DNA from: Kocuria soli
GTDB lineage: Bacteria; Actinomycetota; Actinomycetes; Actinomycetales; Micrococcaceae
Length of the DNA stretch: 64,000 nt
Assembly: GCF_003797835.1 (NCBI RefSeq)
Contig: NZ_RKMF01000010.1
Coordinates: 1-64,000, forward strand
Direction: 5' to 3'
Position 1 is the first letter of the stretch; each line of letters opens with the position of its first letter. Below, in pieces: positions 54,589 through 64,000 of this stretch. A model generated the notes under the pieces. It was not told where the DNA came from. It saw nothing but the letters and a program-made list of their open reading frames with translations, and searched no databases. The position numbers and the translations under genes are program-made.

Positions 54589-55515
54589 TTATCGCGGGTT
54601 GCGCAAGTCCGCCACCCAGTCCCTGGCTTGGGTGAAGGCACCGTCGGTGTGGTGACCGGCGACGACGGCGGGCTTGTGGTCCGCCCGGGCGTATGAGCCC
54701 AGGAAGCGTGTGGTGGGGCAGATCCGGCGCAGACCGACCAGGGCCTCTGCCACTCGTTCGTCCTGGACGTGGCCGTCGATGTCCACCGAGAAGAAGTAGT
54801 CCCCCAGGTAGTTGCCCGTGGGCCGGGATTCGATTCGGCTCAGGTTGACCCCGCGGGTGGCGAACTGCTCCAGGATCTCCATCAGGGCGCCGGCGCGGTC
54901 CTCCCAGAGGGGAATGACCAGGGTGGTCCGGTCCGCGCCCGTCCGTTCGGGCAGCGGAGACTCCGGGCCGCCCAGGTGGACGAAGCGGGTCACGGCTTCC
55001 GGGTTGTCGCCGATGTTCTCGGCCAGCACCAGAAGTTCGGGATGCGTCTCGCACACCGTGGGTGCGCAGATCGCGGCGTCGTAGGGCACCGTTTCGTCAC
55101 CGAGCAGTCCCAGGGCACCGGCCGCGGTCGAGGAGGCGGGGATGTACTCGGCCTGCGGAACGTGGGTTTCGGCCCAGTCCCGGACCTGGGCCCAGGCGTG
55201 CGAGTGGGTGGACACGGCCTTGATCTCGCTCAGAGGCTTGTCCTGCGTGGCCACCAGGTTGAACCGGATCGGCACGAGCATCTCGGCGAGGATGCGGACC
55301 TCCGGGCCCACGGCCACGGCGTCCAGGGTGGCGGAAACCCCACCCTCCACGGAGTTCTCGATCGGTACGACGGCGGAACTCACACGCCCGTCGCGCAACG
55401 CCGCGAGCGCGGCGGGGACCGAGCTGGCGGGAAGGTGGTCGGTGCCGTCGGGGTCGACCTGGCGCAGGGCAGCCTCGGTGAAGGTCCCGGCGGGACCCAG
55501 GTAGGCGATGGTCAT
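54589..55515 (-). CDS. pheA: Prephenate dehydratase
   Basis: The 308-residue protein has the dehydratase N-terminal part (YLGPAGTFTEAALRQV; VVPIENSVEGGVSATLD, catalytic Thr/Glu region) and a C-terminal ACT domain with ESRPTGNYLGDYFFSVD. The ESRP motif binds phenylalanine for feedback inhibition. It converts prephenate to phenylpyruvate. The rhodanese gene (minus) begins upstream with a 13-base gap to its stop, so the two are co-directional. Confidence 0.95.
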   Translation of the reverse strand: MTIAYLGPAGTFTEAALRQVDPDGTDHLPASSVPAALAALRDGRVSSAVVPIENSVEGGVSATLDAVAVGPEVRILAEMLVPIRFNLVATQDKPLSEIKAVSTHSHAWAQVRDWAETHVPQAEYIPASSTAAGALGLLGDETVPYDAAICAPTVCETHPELLVLAENIGDNPEAVTRFVHLGGPESPLPERTGADRTTLVIPLWEDRAGALMEILEQFATRGVNLSRIESRPTGNYLGDYFFSVDIDGHVQDERVAEALVGLRRICPTTRFLGSYARADHKPAVVAGHHTDGAFTQARDWVADLRNPR

Positions 55516-55528
55516 GGGCGGCGGGCCG

Positions 55529-55864
55529 TCACTTCACGGTCGGTTCGTCGCCGGACTCGGAGACCATGGGCTTCTCGGCGTCGGCCCAGGCCCCCATGCC
55601 GCCCAGCACGTTGACGGGGTCGAATCCCGTGCCGGCCAGGAAGGCGGTTGCACGCAGGGATCGTCCCCCGGAGCGGCAGATGACGTAGACGTCCTCGTCC
55701 ACGGGGACCTCTCCGTAGCGGGCGGAGAGCTCACCCAGCGGGATGTGTTGGGCGCCGTCGATGTGCCCCGCTTCCCATTCGAAGTCCTCACGCACGTCCA
55801 GGATCTTGGCGTCGGCCGGGACCTCGTCCACGGAGGCGCTGGGGAGGTTGTCGACGTTGTCCAC
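55529..55864 (-). CDS. Rhodanese-like sulfurtransferase
   Basis: The 111-residue single-domain protein has the active-site loop CRSGGRS (Cys about residue 62) and ILDVREDFEWEAGHIDGAQH. GTG 55864 was chosen because AAGGAG lies 7 bases upstream, giving the normal single-domain length. Such proteins transfer sulfur, possibly to thiols or cyanide. It is divergent from the ArsR-type gene by 132 bases and upstream of pheA. The specific partner is not known. Confidence 0.85.
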   Translation of the reverse strand: MDNVDNLPSASVDEVPADAKILDVREDFEWEAGHIDGAQHIPLGELSARYGEVPVDEDVYVICRSGGRSLRATAFLAGTGFDPVNVLGGMGAWADAEKPMVSESGDEPTVK

Positions 55865-55996
55865 GCTGAGACTCCTTCTGATCGATCTGGTGAACGCTTC
55901 GCCCACCGCACTCAGGGTACGCATTCGGTGGCGCATGAGCGGCAATACACCGGGGCGGCGCTTAGCCTAGTGTGAGCTGACCCCGGAGGAACATTC

Positions 55997-56312
55997 GTGA
56001 TCGACGACAACCCGCACCTTGCACCCTACGCCGCGGTGTCCCCCATGTTCTCCGCACTGTCCAACCCGGCGCGTTCGGCCATCGTGCACCGCCTGACGCA
56101 GTCGCCGTGTTTCGTGGGCGAGTTGGTCGAGCACCTGGAACTCGCGCAACCACTGGTCTCCCAGCACCTCAAGGTCCTCCGGGAAGCACACCTGGTGCAG
56201 GCGGTCCGGCAGGGGCGGCAGAGCCGCTACCAGCTCACGGACGAGCACGTTACCCACCTGTTCCTGGACGCCCTGCACCACACCCAGGAGCACTCGGAAA
56301 CGCCCCCGGCGT

Positions 56313-56323
<11 letters not shown>
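55997..56323 (+). CDS. ArsR/SmtB-family transcriptional regulator with alpha-5 zinc site
   Basis: The 108-residue protein is a winged helix (GELVEHLELAQPLVSQHLKV). Its C-terminal helix contains DEHVTHLFLDALHHTQEH, in which Asp, His, His and Glu line up with SmtB Asp104, His106, His117 and Glu120, the alpha-5 zinc site. So it likely senses zinc or cobalt. GTG 55997 follows GGAGGA. No metal transporter is nearby; the divergent rhodanese gene is the closest candidate target. A cysteine-based alpha-3 site is not evident. Confidence 0.8.
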
Positions 56324-58760
<2,437 letters not shown>

Positions 58761-58899
58761 GGTGGCTCCGTTCGTCCTGCCTGGGAATCTGCGTGGATTC
58801 GATCGGGCCCGGCCCGTCGGTCAGGGGCAGATTAAACCAGGTCACGCGGACAGCATTCGTCCTCTGTCGAACCGGGGCCGGGTTCTCTACCATTCACCC

Positions 58900-60366
58900 A
58901 TGGATTCCGGAAACATCACCGAGCGACCACCACACGATTCCCACGGGCACGATCATCACGACCGTGGGTTCAAGAAGGTCCTCGGCGCGCTGGATGCGAT
59001 CATGCTCGGTTTCGGCGCGATGATCGGCTTCGGCTGGGTCATCCTGACGGGCGGGTGGATCAACGACGCCGGAACGTGGGGCGCCGTGCTGGCCATGCTC
59101 GCAGGCGGGGCCATCATGGCGGTCGTCGGCCTGGTGTACGGCGAACTGGTCGCGGCCATGCCCGCCGCCGGTGGTGAGCACAACTACCTCATGCGAGGCA
59201 TGGGTGCCCGGTGGGCGTTCGTGGGCTCGTGGGCCATCACGGTCGGGTATATCACCATCGTGGCCTTCGAGGCGGTGGCTGTGCCGCGCACCATCGGCTA
59301 CATTGCCCCGGGCCTGCTCGAACACGTCAAACTGTGGGAGGTCGCGGGCTCGGAGGTGTACCTCGTGTGGGCCCTCGTGGGCACGGTCTTCGCGGTGATC
59401 ATCACGGGGATCAACATCATCGGCGTCAAACAGGCCTCCGTGGTGCAGACCTTCGTGGTCCTGTTCCTGCTGATCATCGGCGCGATGATGGTGTTCGGCG
59501 CGTTCACCGGAGGCTCCGCGGGGAACATGGAGCCCGCCTTCACGGGCGGCTTGGGCGGATTCTTCCTGGTCCTGGTGGTGGTGCCGTTCCTGTTCGTGGG
59601 CTTCGACGTGATTCCGCAGGTCTCCGAAGAGATGCACATTCCGGCCAAGAAGCTCGGCGCCACGATCGTGGTCGCCGTGATGATGGCCGCCGTCTGGTAC
59701 GTCGTGGTGGTCCTGGCCACCTCCGCCTCCCTTCCCGCTGGCGAGCTTGCCGTGGCGGACATTGCCGTGGCCGATGCCATCGGAGCGGCCTTCGATTCCC
59801 AGGTCTTCGCCAACCTCCTGTTGGCCGGTGGCCTGGCAGGCATTTTGACCTCGTGGAACTCCCTGCTCATGGGAGCCAGCCGTCTGCTCTGGGCGCTGGG
59901 TGCTTCCCGGATGATCCCCACCTGGTTCGCCAGGATCCATCCGCGGTTCGGCACCCCGGTCAACGCGCTGCTGTTCGTGGGCGTGATCTCCGCGGTGGCG
60001 CCGTTCTTCGGTCAGGAGATGCTGGGCTGGCTGGTGGATTCCGGGTCGCCGTCGATCGTGATGGCCTACTTCATGGTGTCGATCGTGTTCGTGATCCTGC
60101 GTCGGCGTGAACCGGACATGCCCCGCCCCTTCCGGATCGGTGGCCGCGGACACGGGGGCATGTTCATCGGCGGTCTCTCGGTTCTACTGTGCGCGGCCCT
60201 GCTGTCGCTTTACATCCCCGGGATGCCCGCATCGCTGACCGTGCCGCCTTACGTGGTCTTCGGCTTGTGGTGGGTGCTCGGCTTGGTGTTCCTGGTCCGC
60301 ATCCCGCGCGGCATCGGCCCCGGCGCGGATGCGGAGTCGCGCCTGATCGCAGCCAAGAGTCGCTGA
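58900..60366 (+). CDS. APC-family amino acid permease
   Basis: The 488-residue protein has twelve helices with APC landmarks: GFGAMIGFGWVILTGGWI (helix 1), VGFDVIPQVSEEMHIPAKK (conserved acidic loop) and ASRMIPTWFARIHPRFGTPV. An N-terminal His-rich stretch (HDSHGHDHHD) is unusual. It lies 164 bases upstream of the succinate-semialdehyde dehydrogenase gene, so a GABA or other amino acid uptake role is plausible but unproven. Confidence 0.8.
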   Translation: MDSGNITERPPHDSHGHDHHDRGFKKVLGALDAIMLGFGAMIGFGWVILTGGWINDAGTWGAVLAMLAGGAIMAVVGLVYGELVAAMPAAGGEHNYLMRGMGARWAFVGSWAITVGYITIVAFEAVAVPRTIGYIAPGLLEHVKLWEVAGSEVYLVWALVGTVFAVIITGINIIGVKQASVVQTFVVLFLLIIGAMMVFGAFTGGSAGNMEPAFTGGLGGFFLVLVVVPFLFVGFDVIPQVSEEMHIPAKKLGATIVVAVMMAAVWYVVVVLATSASLPAGELAVADIAVADAIGAAFDSQVFANLLLAGGLAGILTSWNSLLMGASRLLWALGASRMIPTWFARIHPRFGTPVNALLFVGVISAVAPFFGQEMLGWLVDSGSPSIVMAYFMVSIVFVILRRREPDMPRPFRIGGRGHGGMFIGGLSVLLCAALLSLYIPGMPASLTVPPYVVFGLWWVLGLVFLVRIPRGIGPGADAESRLIAAKSR

Positions 60367-60530
60367 TTCCCGCCGCGGGAACGGTGCGCTGTGCACCAAA
60401 TCAGCGGCCCTGGCCCCCTGATAATCCAGGCTGAGGCGTGCCTAGGATGATCCCGAACCTGCCGGTGAGCCCCTGCCCGCCGGACGCCCCATGCTGTCGA
60501 TGATGACAGCCGCAGAAGGAGACCCACCCC

Positions 60531-62042
60531 ATGGCCGAACACACCGCCGTAGCCACCGGAGCCCCCTCCGTGTCCGCCGAACAGATCCGCGATCTGCTTG
60601 CCAGGACGCCCAAAGGCCTGTTGATCAACGGGACCTGGCGGGACGCCTCGGACGGCGGGACCTTCGACGTCGAAAACCCTGCCACCGGGGAGGTCCTGGC
60701 CACTCTGGCCTCCGCGACCCCAGAGGATGCGCAGGCCGCGATGGACGCGGCCGCCGAAGTCCAGGAGAGCTGGGCACGGACCGCTCCCCGCGAGCGCGCC
60801 GAGATCCTGCGCCGTGCCTTCGACCTGGTCCAGGAGCGTCGCGATGACCTGGCGTTGTTGATGACCCTGGAGATGGGCAAGCCACTGGCCGAGGCGAACG
60901 GGGAGGTCACCTACGGCGGGGAGTTCCTGCGCTGGTTCTCCGAAGAAGCCGTGCGGCATTACGGCCGCACGGCCTCCACCCCAGAGGGCAACCTGCAGAT
61001 GGTGGTCCGGCACAAACCCGTGGGGCCCTGCTACCTGATCACCCCGTGGAACTTCCCGCTGGCCATGGCCACCCGGAAGGTCTCACCCGCCGTCGCCGCC
61101 GGCTGCACCATGGTGCTCAAGTCGGCCAAGCTGACCCCGCTGACCTCGCAGTACTTCGCGCAGATCATGATCGACGCCGGCTTGCCCGCCGGTGTGCTCA
61201 ACGTGGTCTCCTCCAAGTCCGCGTCGGCGGTCTCCAAGCCGATCATGACGGACCCGCGCCTGCGCAAGGTCTCCTTCACGGGCTCGACCCCCGTGGGCAA
61301 GCAACTCATGAAGGACGCCGCGGACAGCGTTCTGCGCACCTCCATGGAGTTGGGCGGCAACGGCCCCCTGCTGGTGTTCGACGACGCCGACCTGGACAAG
61401 GCCGTGACCGGTGCCGTGGCGGCCAAGATGCGCAACATGGGCGAGGCCTGCACCGCCGCCAACCGCATTCTGGTTCACGAGTCCGTGGCCGAGGAGTTCA
61501 TGGAGAAGTTCGCCACCACGCTGGCCGGGCTCACCGTGGGCGACGGAACGTTGGAGGACACCAAGGTGGGACCCCTGGTGGATTCGAACGCGCTGGAGTC
61601 CGTCACCGCGTTCGTCGACGACGCCTTGGCCAAGGGCGCCCGCGTGGTCACCGGCGGTCACCGCGTGGGTGACAAGGGGTACTTCTACGCCCCCACCGTC
61701 CTGGCCGACGTGCCGGAAGACGCCCGGGTCTCCTGCGAGGAGATCTTCGGCCCCGTGGCCCCGGTCATCACGTTCAAGGACGAGGACGACGCCGTCCGGA
61801 TCGCCAACACCACCGAGTACGGGCTGGCCTCCTACGTGTTCACGGAGGACTACAAGCGCGCCTACCGTGTGGCCGACCGCATCGAGTTCGGCCTCATGGG
61901 GCTGAACGTCGGGGTCATCTCCAACGCCGCGGCACCCTTCGGAGGCGTCAAGCAGTCCGGTGTGGGCCGCGAGGGCGGGGCCGAGGGCATCGAGGAGTAC
62001 AGCACGGTGCAGTACATCGGCGTCGAGAGCCCCTGGAGCTGA
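60531..62042 (+). CDS. gabD: NAD(P)-dependent succinate-semialdehyde dehydrogenase
   Basis: The 503-residue ALDH has YLITPWNFPLAMATRKVSPA (cofactor-binding), FTGSTPVGKQLM, MELGGNGPLLVFDDADLDKA (catalytic Glu) and MGEACTAANRIL (catalytic Cys). The GabD-type length and text suggest it oxidises succinate semialdehyde to succinate, completing GABA use. ATG 60531 follows AAGGAG. The upstream 163 bases show no clear promoter. Confidence 0.85.
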   Translation: MAEHTAVATGAPSVSAEQIRDLLARTPKGLLINGTWRDASDGGTFDVENPATGEVLATLASATPEDAQAAMDAAAEVQESWARTAPRERAEILRRAFDLVQERRDDLALLMTLEMGKPLAEANGEVTYGGEFLRWFSEEAVRHYGRTASTPEGNLQMVVRHKPVGPCYLITPWNFPLAMATRKVSPAVAAGCTMVLKSAKLTPLTSQYFAQIMIDAGLPAGVLNVVSSKSASAVSKPIMTDPRLRKVSFTGSTPVGKQLMKDAADSVLRTSMELGGNGPLLVFDDADLDKAVTGAVAAKMRNMGEACTAANRILVHESVAEEFMEKFATTLAGLTVGDGTLEDTKVGPLVDSNALESVTAFVDDALAKGARVVTGGHRVGDKGYFYAPTVLADVPEDARVSCEEIFGPVAPVITFKDEDDAVRIANTTEYGLASYVFTEDYKRAYRVADRIEFGLMGLNVGVISNAAAPFGGVKQSGVGREGGAEGIEEYSTVQYIGVESPWS

Positions 62043-62066
62043 CCATCGAGCACCTCTGACAGGTGT

Positions 62067-62117
62067 GACAGGTAAAAGGCCACTTCAGCGCAGGCGAAGT
62101 GGCCTTTTACCTGTCAG
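62067..62117. terminator. Bidirectional terminator between gabD and rbsD (21-bp perfect stem)
   Basis: TGACAGGTAAAAGGCCACTTC (62067-62087) pairs perfectly with 62097-62117 around nine bases. AAAA/TTTT runs in the arms make it usable in both directions between the two convergent genes. Confidence 0.75.
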
Positions 62118-62166
62118 AACTGCCCGCCTGAGGCACGGTTCTGCTGGGCGTGTGGCCCGGATCTGC

Positions 62167-62550
62167 TCAGAACGGGACCCCGCATCGCAGGATGGCATTC
62201 GCGTAGGGTGTGGCCTCCCCGGTGCGCACGACGAAACGCGCCTGCCGGGTCAGTTCTTTGAACTCCTCGTGCGGGACCCGCCGAGCCTCCGGAAGGTTGC
62301 GGGCCAACACCTGACGCACGGGCGACGTGTCTGCTTCAGCTGCAATGACAGCAGCCTCCACCTCGACTTCCGCCAGAACTGCCTCCAGTACCTTCGCAAA
62401 GCTCGGAACCCCCGTGATCACGGCCAGGTCCACGCACTCGACGCCCGGGGGAACCGGCAGGCCCCGGTCGCCGATCACAAACGTGTCCGTATGGCCCAAG
62501 CGGGCGATCCGTTCGTTGAGCTGGGCATGCAGGATTCCGCCCCGTTTCAC
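62167..62550 (-). CDS. rbsD: D-ribose pyranase
   Basis: The 127-residue protein has MKRGGILHAQLNERIARLGH (the His20-type catalytic region) and VIGDRGLPVPPGVECVDLA. It interconverts pyranose and furanose forms of ribose, supplying RbsK. ATG 62550 overlaps the rbsK stop by 4 bases. The C-terminal text TPYANAILRCGVPF is the usual end of RbsD. Confidence 0.93.
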   Translation of the reverse strand: MKRGGILHAQLNERIARLGHTDTFVIGDRGLPVPPGVECVDLAVITGVPSFAKVLEAVLAEVEVEAAVIAAEADTSPVRQVLARNLPEARRVPHEEFKELTRQARFVVRTGEATPYANAILRCGVPF

Positions 62551-63488
62551 GCCGTACCCCCCAGCTGCGGGAGGTTATCCGTGACGGACGGGTAGCTGGG
62601 CTGGGCGCCGATTCCAGTGGCCGCGAACGCGCCGACCCGTGAAGCCGTGCAGGCCGCGTCGCACAGTCTCTCCCCCCGGGCCAGCCCCACCGCGAGCGCA
62701 CCGATGAAACCGTCACCTGCGCCGGTGGTGTCCACCGCGTGAACGGGGGCGGCGGGGACCTTGTGGGTGCCGTCGTCGTCGGAAACCAGCGACCCCTTGG
62801 CGCCCAGGGTGAGGACGACGGAGGGGATTCCGGTGGCCCTGAGCAATGCAACGAGTTCTTCAGGGTCGGCCGCTGCGGGCAGGCGGCTGTCGAGCTGCTC
62901 CAGGACCAGTGCCGCTTCGTGTTCGTTGACCACGAGCGGGTCTGAGGCCAGCAAGGCCTCTCGGTCCAGGTCCAGGACCGGAGCGGGGTTGTGCAGGAAA
63001 CGCCCCGTGGCGAGCCCCGGTAGCGTTTCAACCCCCTCCGCCGGGATTTCCCCCTGGCACACGACGACGGCCGCACCCCGGATCACCTCGGCAGCATCGT
63101 TCACACGGTGTGCGTCCACAGTGGAGTTTGCTCCGGAGATCACCACGATGGAGTTCTCGCCCTGCTGGTCGACCGTGACCACGGCCAGCCCGGTGGGCCC
63201 GTCGACGCGGGCGACATGAGTGAGATCGACTCCGGATTCGCGCAGACAACTCAAGGCGATATCGGCCGAAGCATCCGTGCCGACCGCACCGACCATCGTG
63301 ACGGAACCACCCAGGCGCGCGGCGGCGACCGCCTGGTTGGCGCCCTTGCCACCGGGCAGCATGTGCCCGCCGGTCCCGTGGACGGTTTCACCGGGCAGCG
63401 GGTGCCGGAGTACATGGGCGGACAGGTCCACGTTGATCGAGCCCACCACCACGATCCCGGCCATGGAATCCTGCTTGTTCCCGGTCAC
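62547..63488 (-). CDS. rbsK: Ribokinase
   Basis: The 313-residue protein has GSINVDLSAHV near the start, the PfkB signature 1 GGKGANQAVAAARLGG and signature 2 DTTGAGDGFIGALAVGLARG (anion hole, catalytic Asp). It phosphorylates ribose. GTG 63488 overlaps the rbsB stop (GTGA), so it is coupled; ATG 63464 gives MAGIVVVG as an alternative. Motifs are complete. Confidence 0.95.
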   Translation of the reverse strand: MTGNKQDSMAGIVVVGSINVDLSAHVLRHPLPGETVHGTGGHMLPGGKGANQAVAAARLGGSVTMVGAVGTDASADIALSCLRESGVDLTHVARVDGPTGLAVVTVDQQGENSIVVISGANSTVDAHRVNDAAEVIRGAAVVVCQGEIPAEGVETLPGLATGRFLHNPAPVLDLDREALLASDPLVVNEHEAALVLEQLDSRLPAAADPEELVALLRATGIPSVVLTLGAKGSLVSDDDGTHKVPAAPVHAVDTTGAGDGFIGALAVGLARGERLCDAACTASRVGAFAATGIGAQPSYPSVTDNLPQLGGTA

Positions 63489-64000
63489 TGGTAGTCACCC
63501 ACGTTCTCCTCGGTGACCGTCACGACGTCCACCGAGACCTCTGGGGCGGCTTGATCGCCGCGGATCAGTTTGATGGCTTCCAGAACGGCCTGCTTGCCCA
63601 GCTCTTCGGGCTGCTGGGCGATCGTGGCGAGCATCGAGCCGTCGGCCACGGCCTGCACACCTTCGACCGTGCCGTCGAAGCCGACCACGAAGACCTCTTT
63701 GCCCGCCCGGGCACCCAGCGCCTCCACGGCGCCGAGTGCCATTTCGTCGTTCTCGCAGAAGATCCCCACGGCCTCCGGGTGGGCCTGCATGAGGTTGGTG
63801 GCAACGTCTAGGCCCTCCGCTCGGTCGAAGTTCGCGGTTTGTTGCGCGGCAATCGTGATGTCCGGGAACTCCTTAATGCCGTCCGTGAACCCTTTGCCAC
63901 GGTCGCGGGAAGCGGAGGACCCCGGGACGCCCTGGATGACGATGACCTCCCCCTTCTTCCCGAGCGCCTCGGCCAACGTTCGGGCGGCCTGGGTTCCTCC
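63485..64000 (-). CDS. rbsB: Ribose ABC transporter substrate-binding protein, C-terminal part
   Basis: The visible 171 residues (N-terminus beyond the window) match type I periplasmic binding proteins: GTQAARTLAEALGKKGEV, GVPGSSASRDRGKGF, AVGIFCENDEMALGAVEALG and VGFDGTVEGVQAV. They correspond to the sugar-binding hinge region of RbsB. It comes before rbsK and rbsD in the same operon, so the ribose permease and ATPase genes are probably just right of the window. Confidence 0.9.
   Translation of the reverse strand, partial: GGTQAARTLAEALGKKGEVIVIQGVPGSSASRDRGKGFTDGIKEFPDITIAAQQTANFDRAEGLDVATNLMQAHPEAVGIFCENDEMALGAVEALGARAGKEVFVVGFDGTVEGVQAVADGSMLATIAQQPEELGKQAVLEAIKLIRGDQAAPEVSVDVVTVTEENVGDYQ

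Noticed and set aside
52522-54696. A 724-codon open frame on the plus strand
   Set aside because: Out-of-frame over the lipid kinase and antisense to gntP; low-complexity Gln/His/Arg-rich translation.

Overview
The window is a stretch of a high-GC actinobacterial chromosome, most likely Micrococcales and probably close to Micrococcaceae. Supporting signs are Lsr2, ClpC, the pst/Pit phosphate genes, and the block dacB-DUF2342-tilS-hpt-ftsH-folE-folP-folB-folK-DUF3180-panC-lysS-lsr2-clpC. Nothing in the sequence fixes the genus.

Region 1 (1-7650) is accessory DNA ending at a tRNA-Lys gene. It starts with the right end of an IS481-type element that cuts off a hypothetical gene, followed by an AT-richer DUF3800 gene and a decayed AbiEii-type nucleotidyltransferase. 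Then comes a compact six-gene leftward operon (7181 to 2668): XRE regulator, HTH protein, DUF2637/Spd-like membrane protein, replication-initiator-like winged-helix protein, sigma-70-like protein and a CxxC-rich small protein. A divergent XRE gene ends inside the antisense of tRNA-Lys. The initiator-like gene carries four dyad iterons and a consensus DnaA box in its own coding sequence, so it looks like a plasmid/ICE replication module with an origin inside the rep gene, as in phage lambda O.

Region 2 (7760-22470) is core-like: a FetB-type permease, a glutaminase with STAS and cNMP domains, the DUF47-Pit phosphate pair, the pstSCAB operon (with PHO-box-like repeats), a FUSC transporter, radA, a membrane protein and mutY. 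Region 3 (22547-43564) is a long block mostly on the minus strand: an ArgA-like acetyltransferase, clpC, lsr2, lysS, a DUF2520-PanC fusion, two PH-domain proteins, DUF3180, the folate genes, ftsH, hpt, tilS, an HTH protein, a DUF2342 metalloprotease and dacB, with ppa divergent. Many genes overlap by 1-14 bases, which implies translational coupling.

Region 4 (43748-64000) holds a hypothetical gene, an orphan NYN-domain gene, a four-gene osmoprotectant ABC operon, a HAD phosphatase, serS, a lipid kinase, a GntP permease, pheA, a rhodanese, an ArsR/SmtB sensor with an intact zinc site, a UvrA-like ABC protein, an APC permease next to a succinate-semialdehyde dehydrogenase, and an rbsB-rbsK-rbsD ribose operon running off the right edge. 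Several 3' ends carry long, perfect, small-loop palindromes that probably act as terminators.

All family assignments come from reading motifs and overall similarity by eye; no database search was possible.
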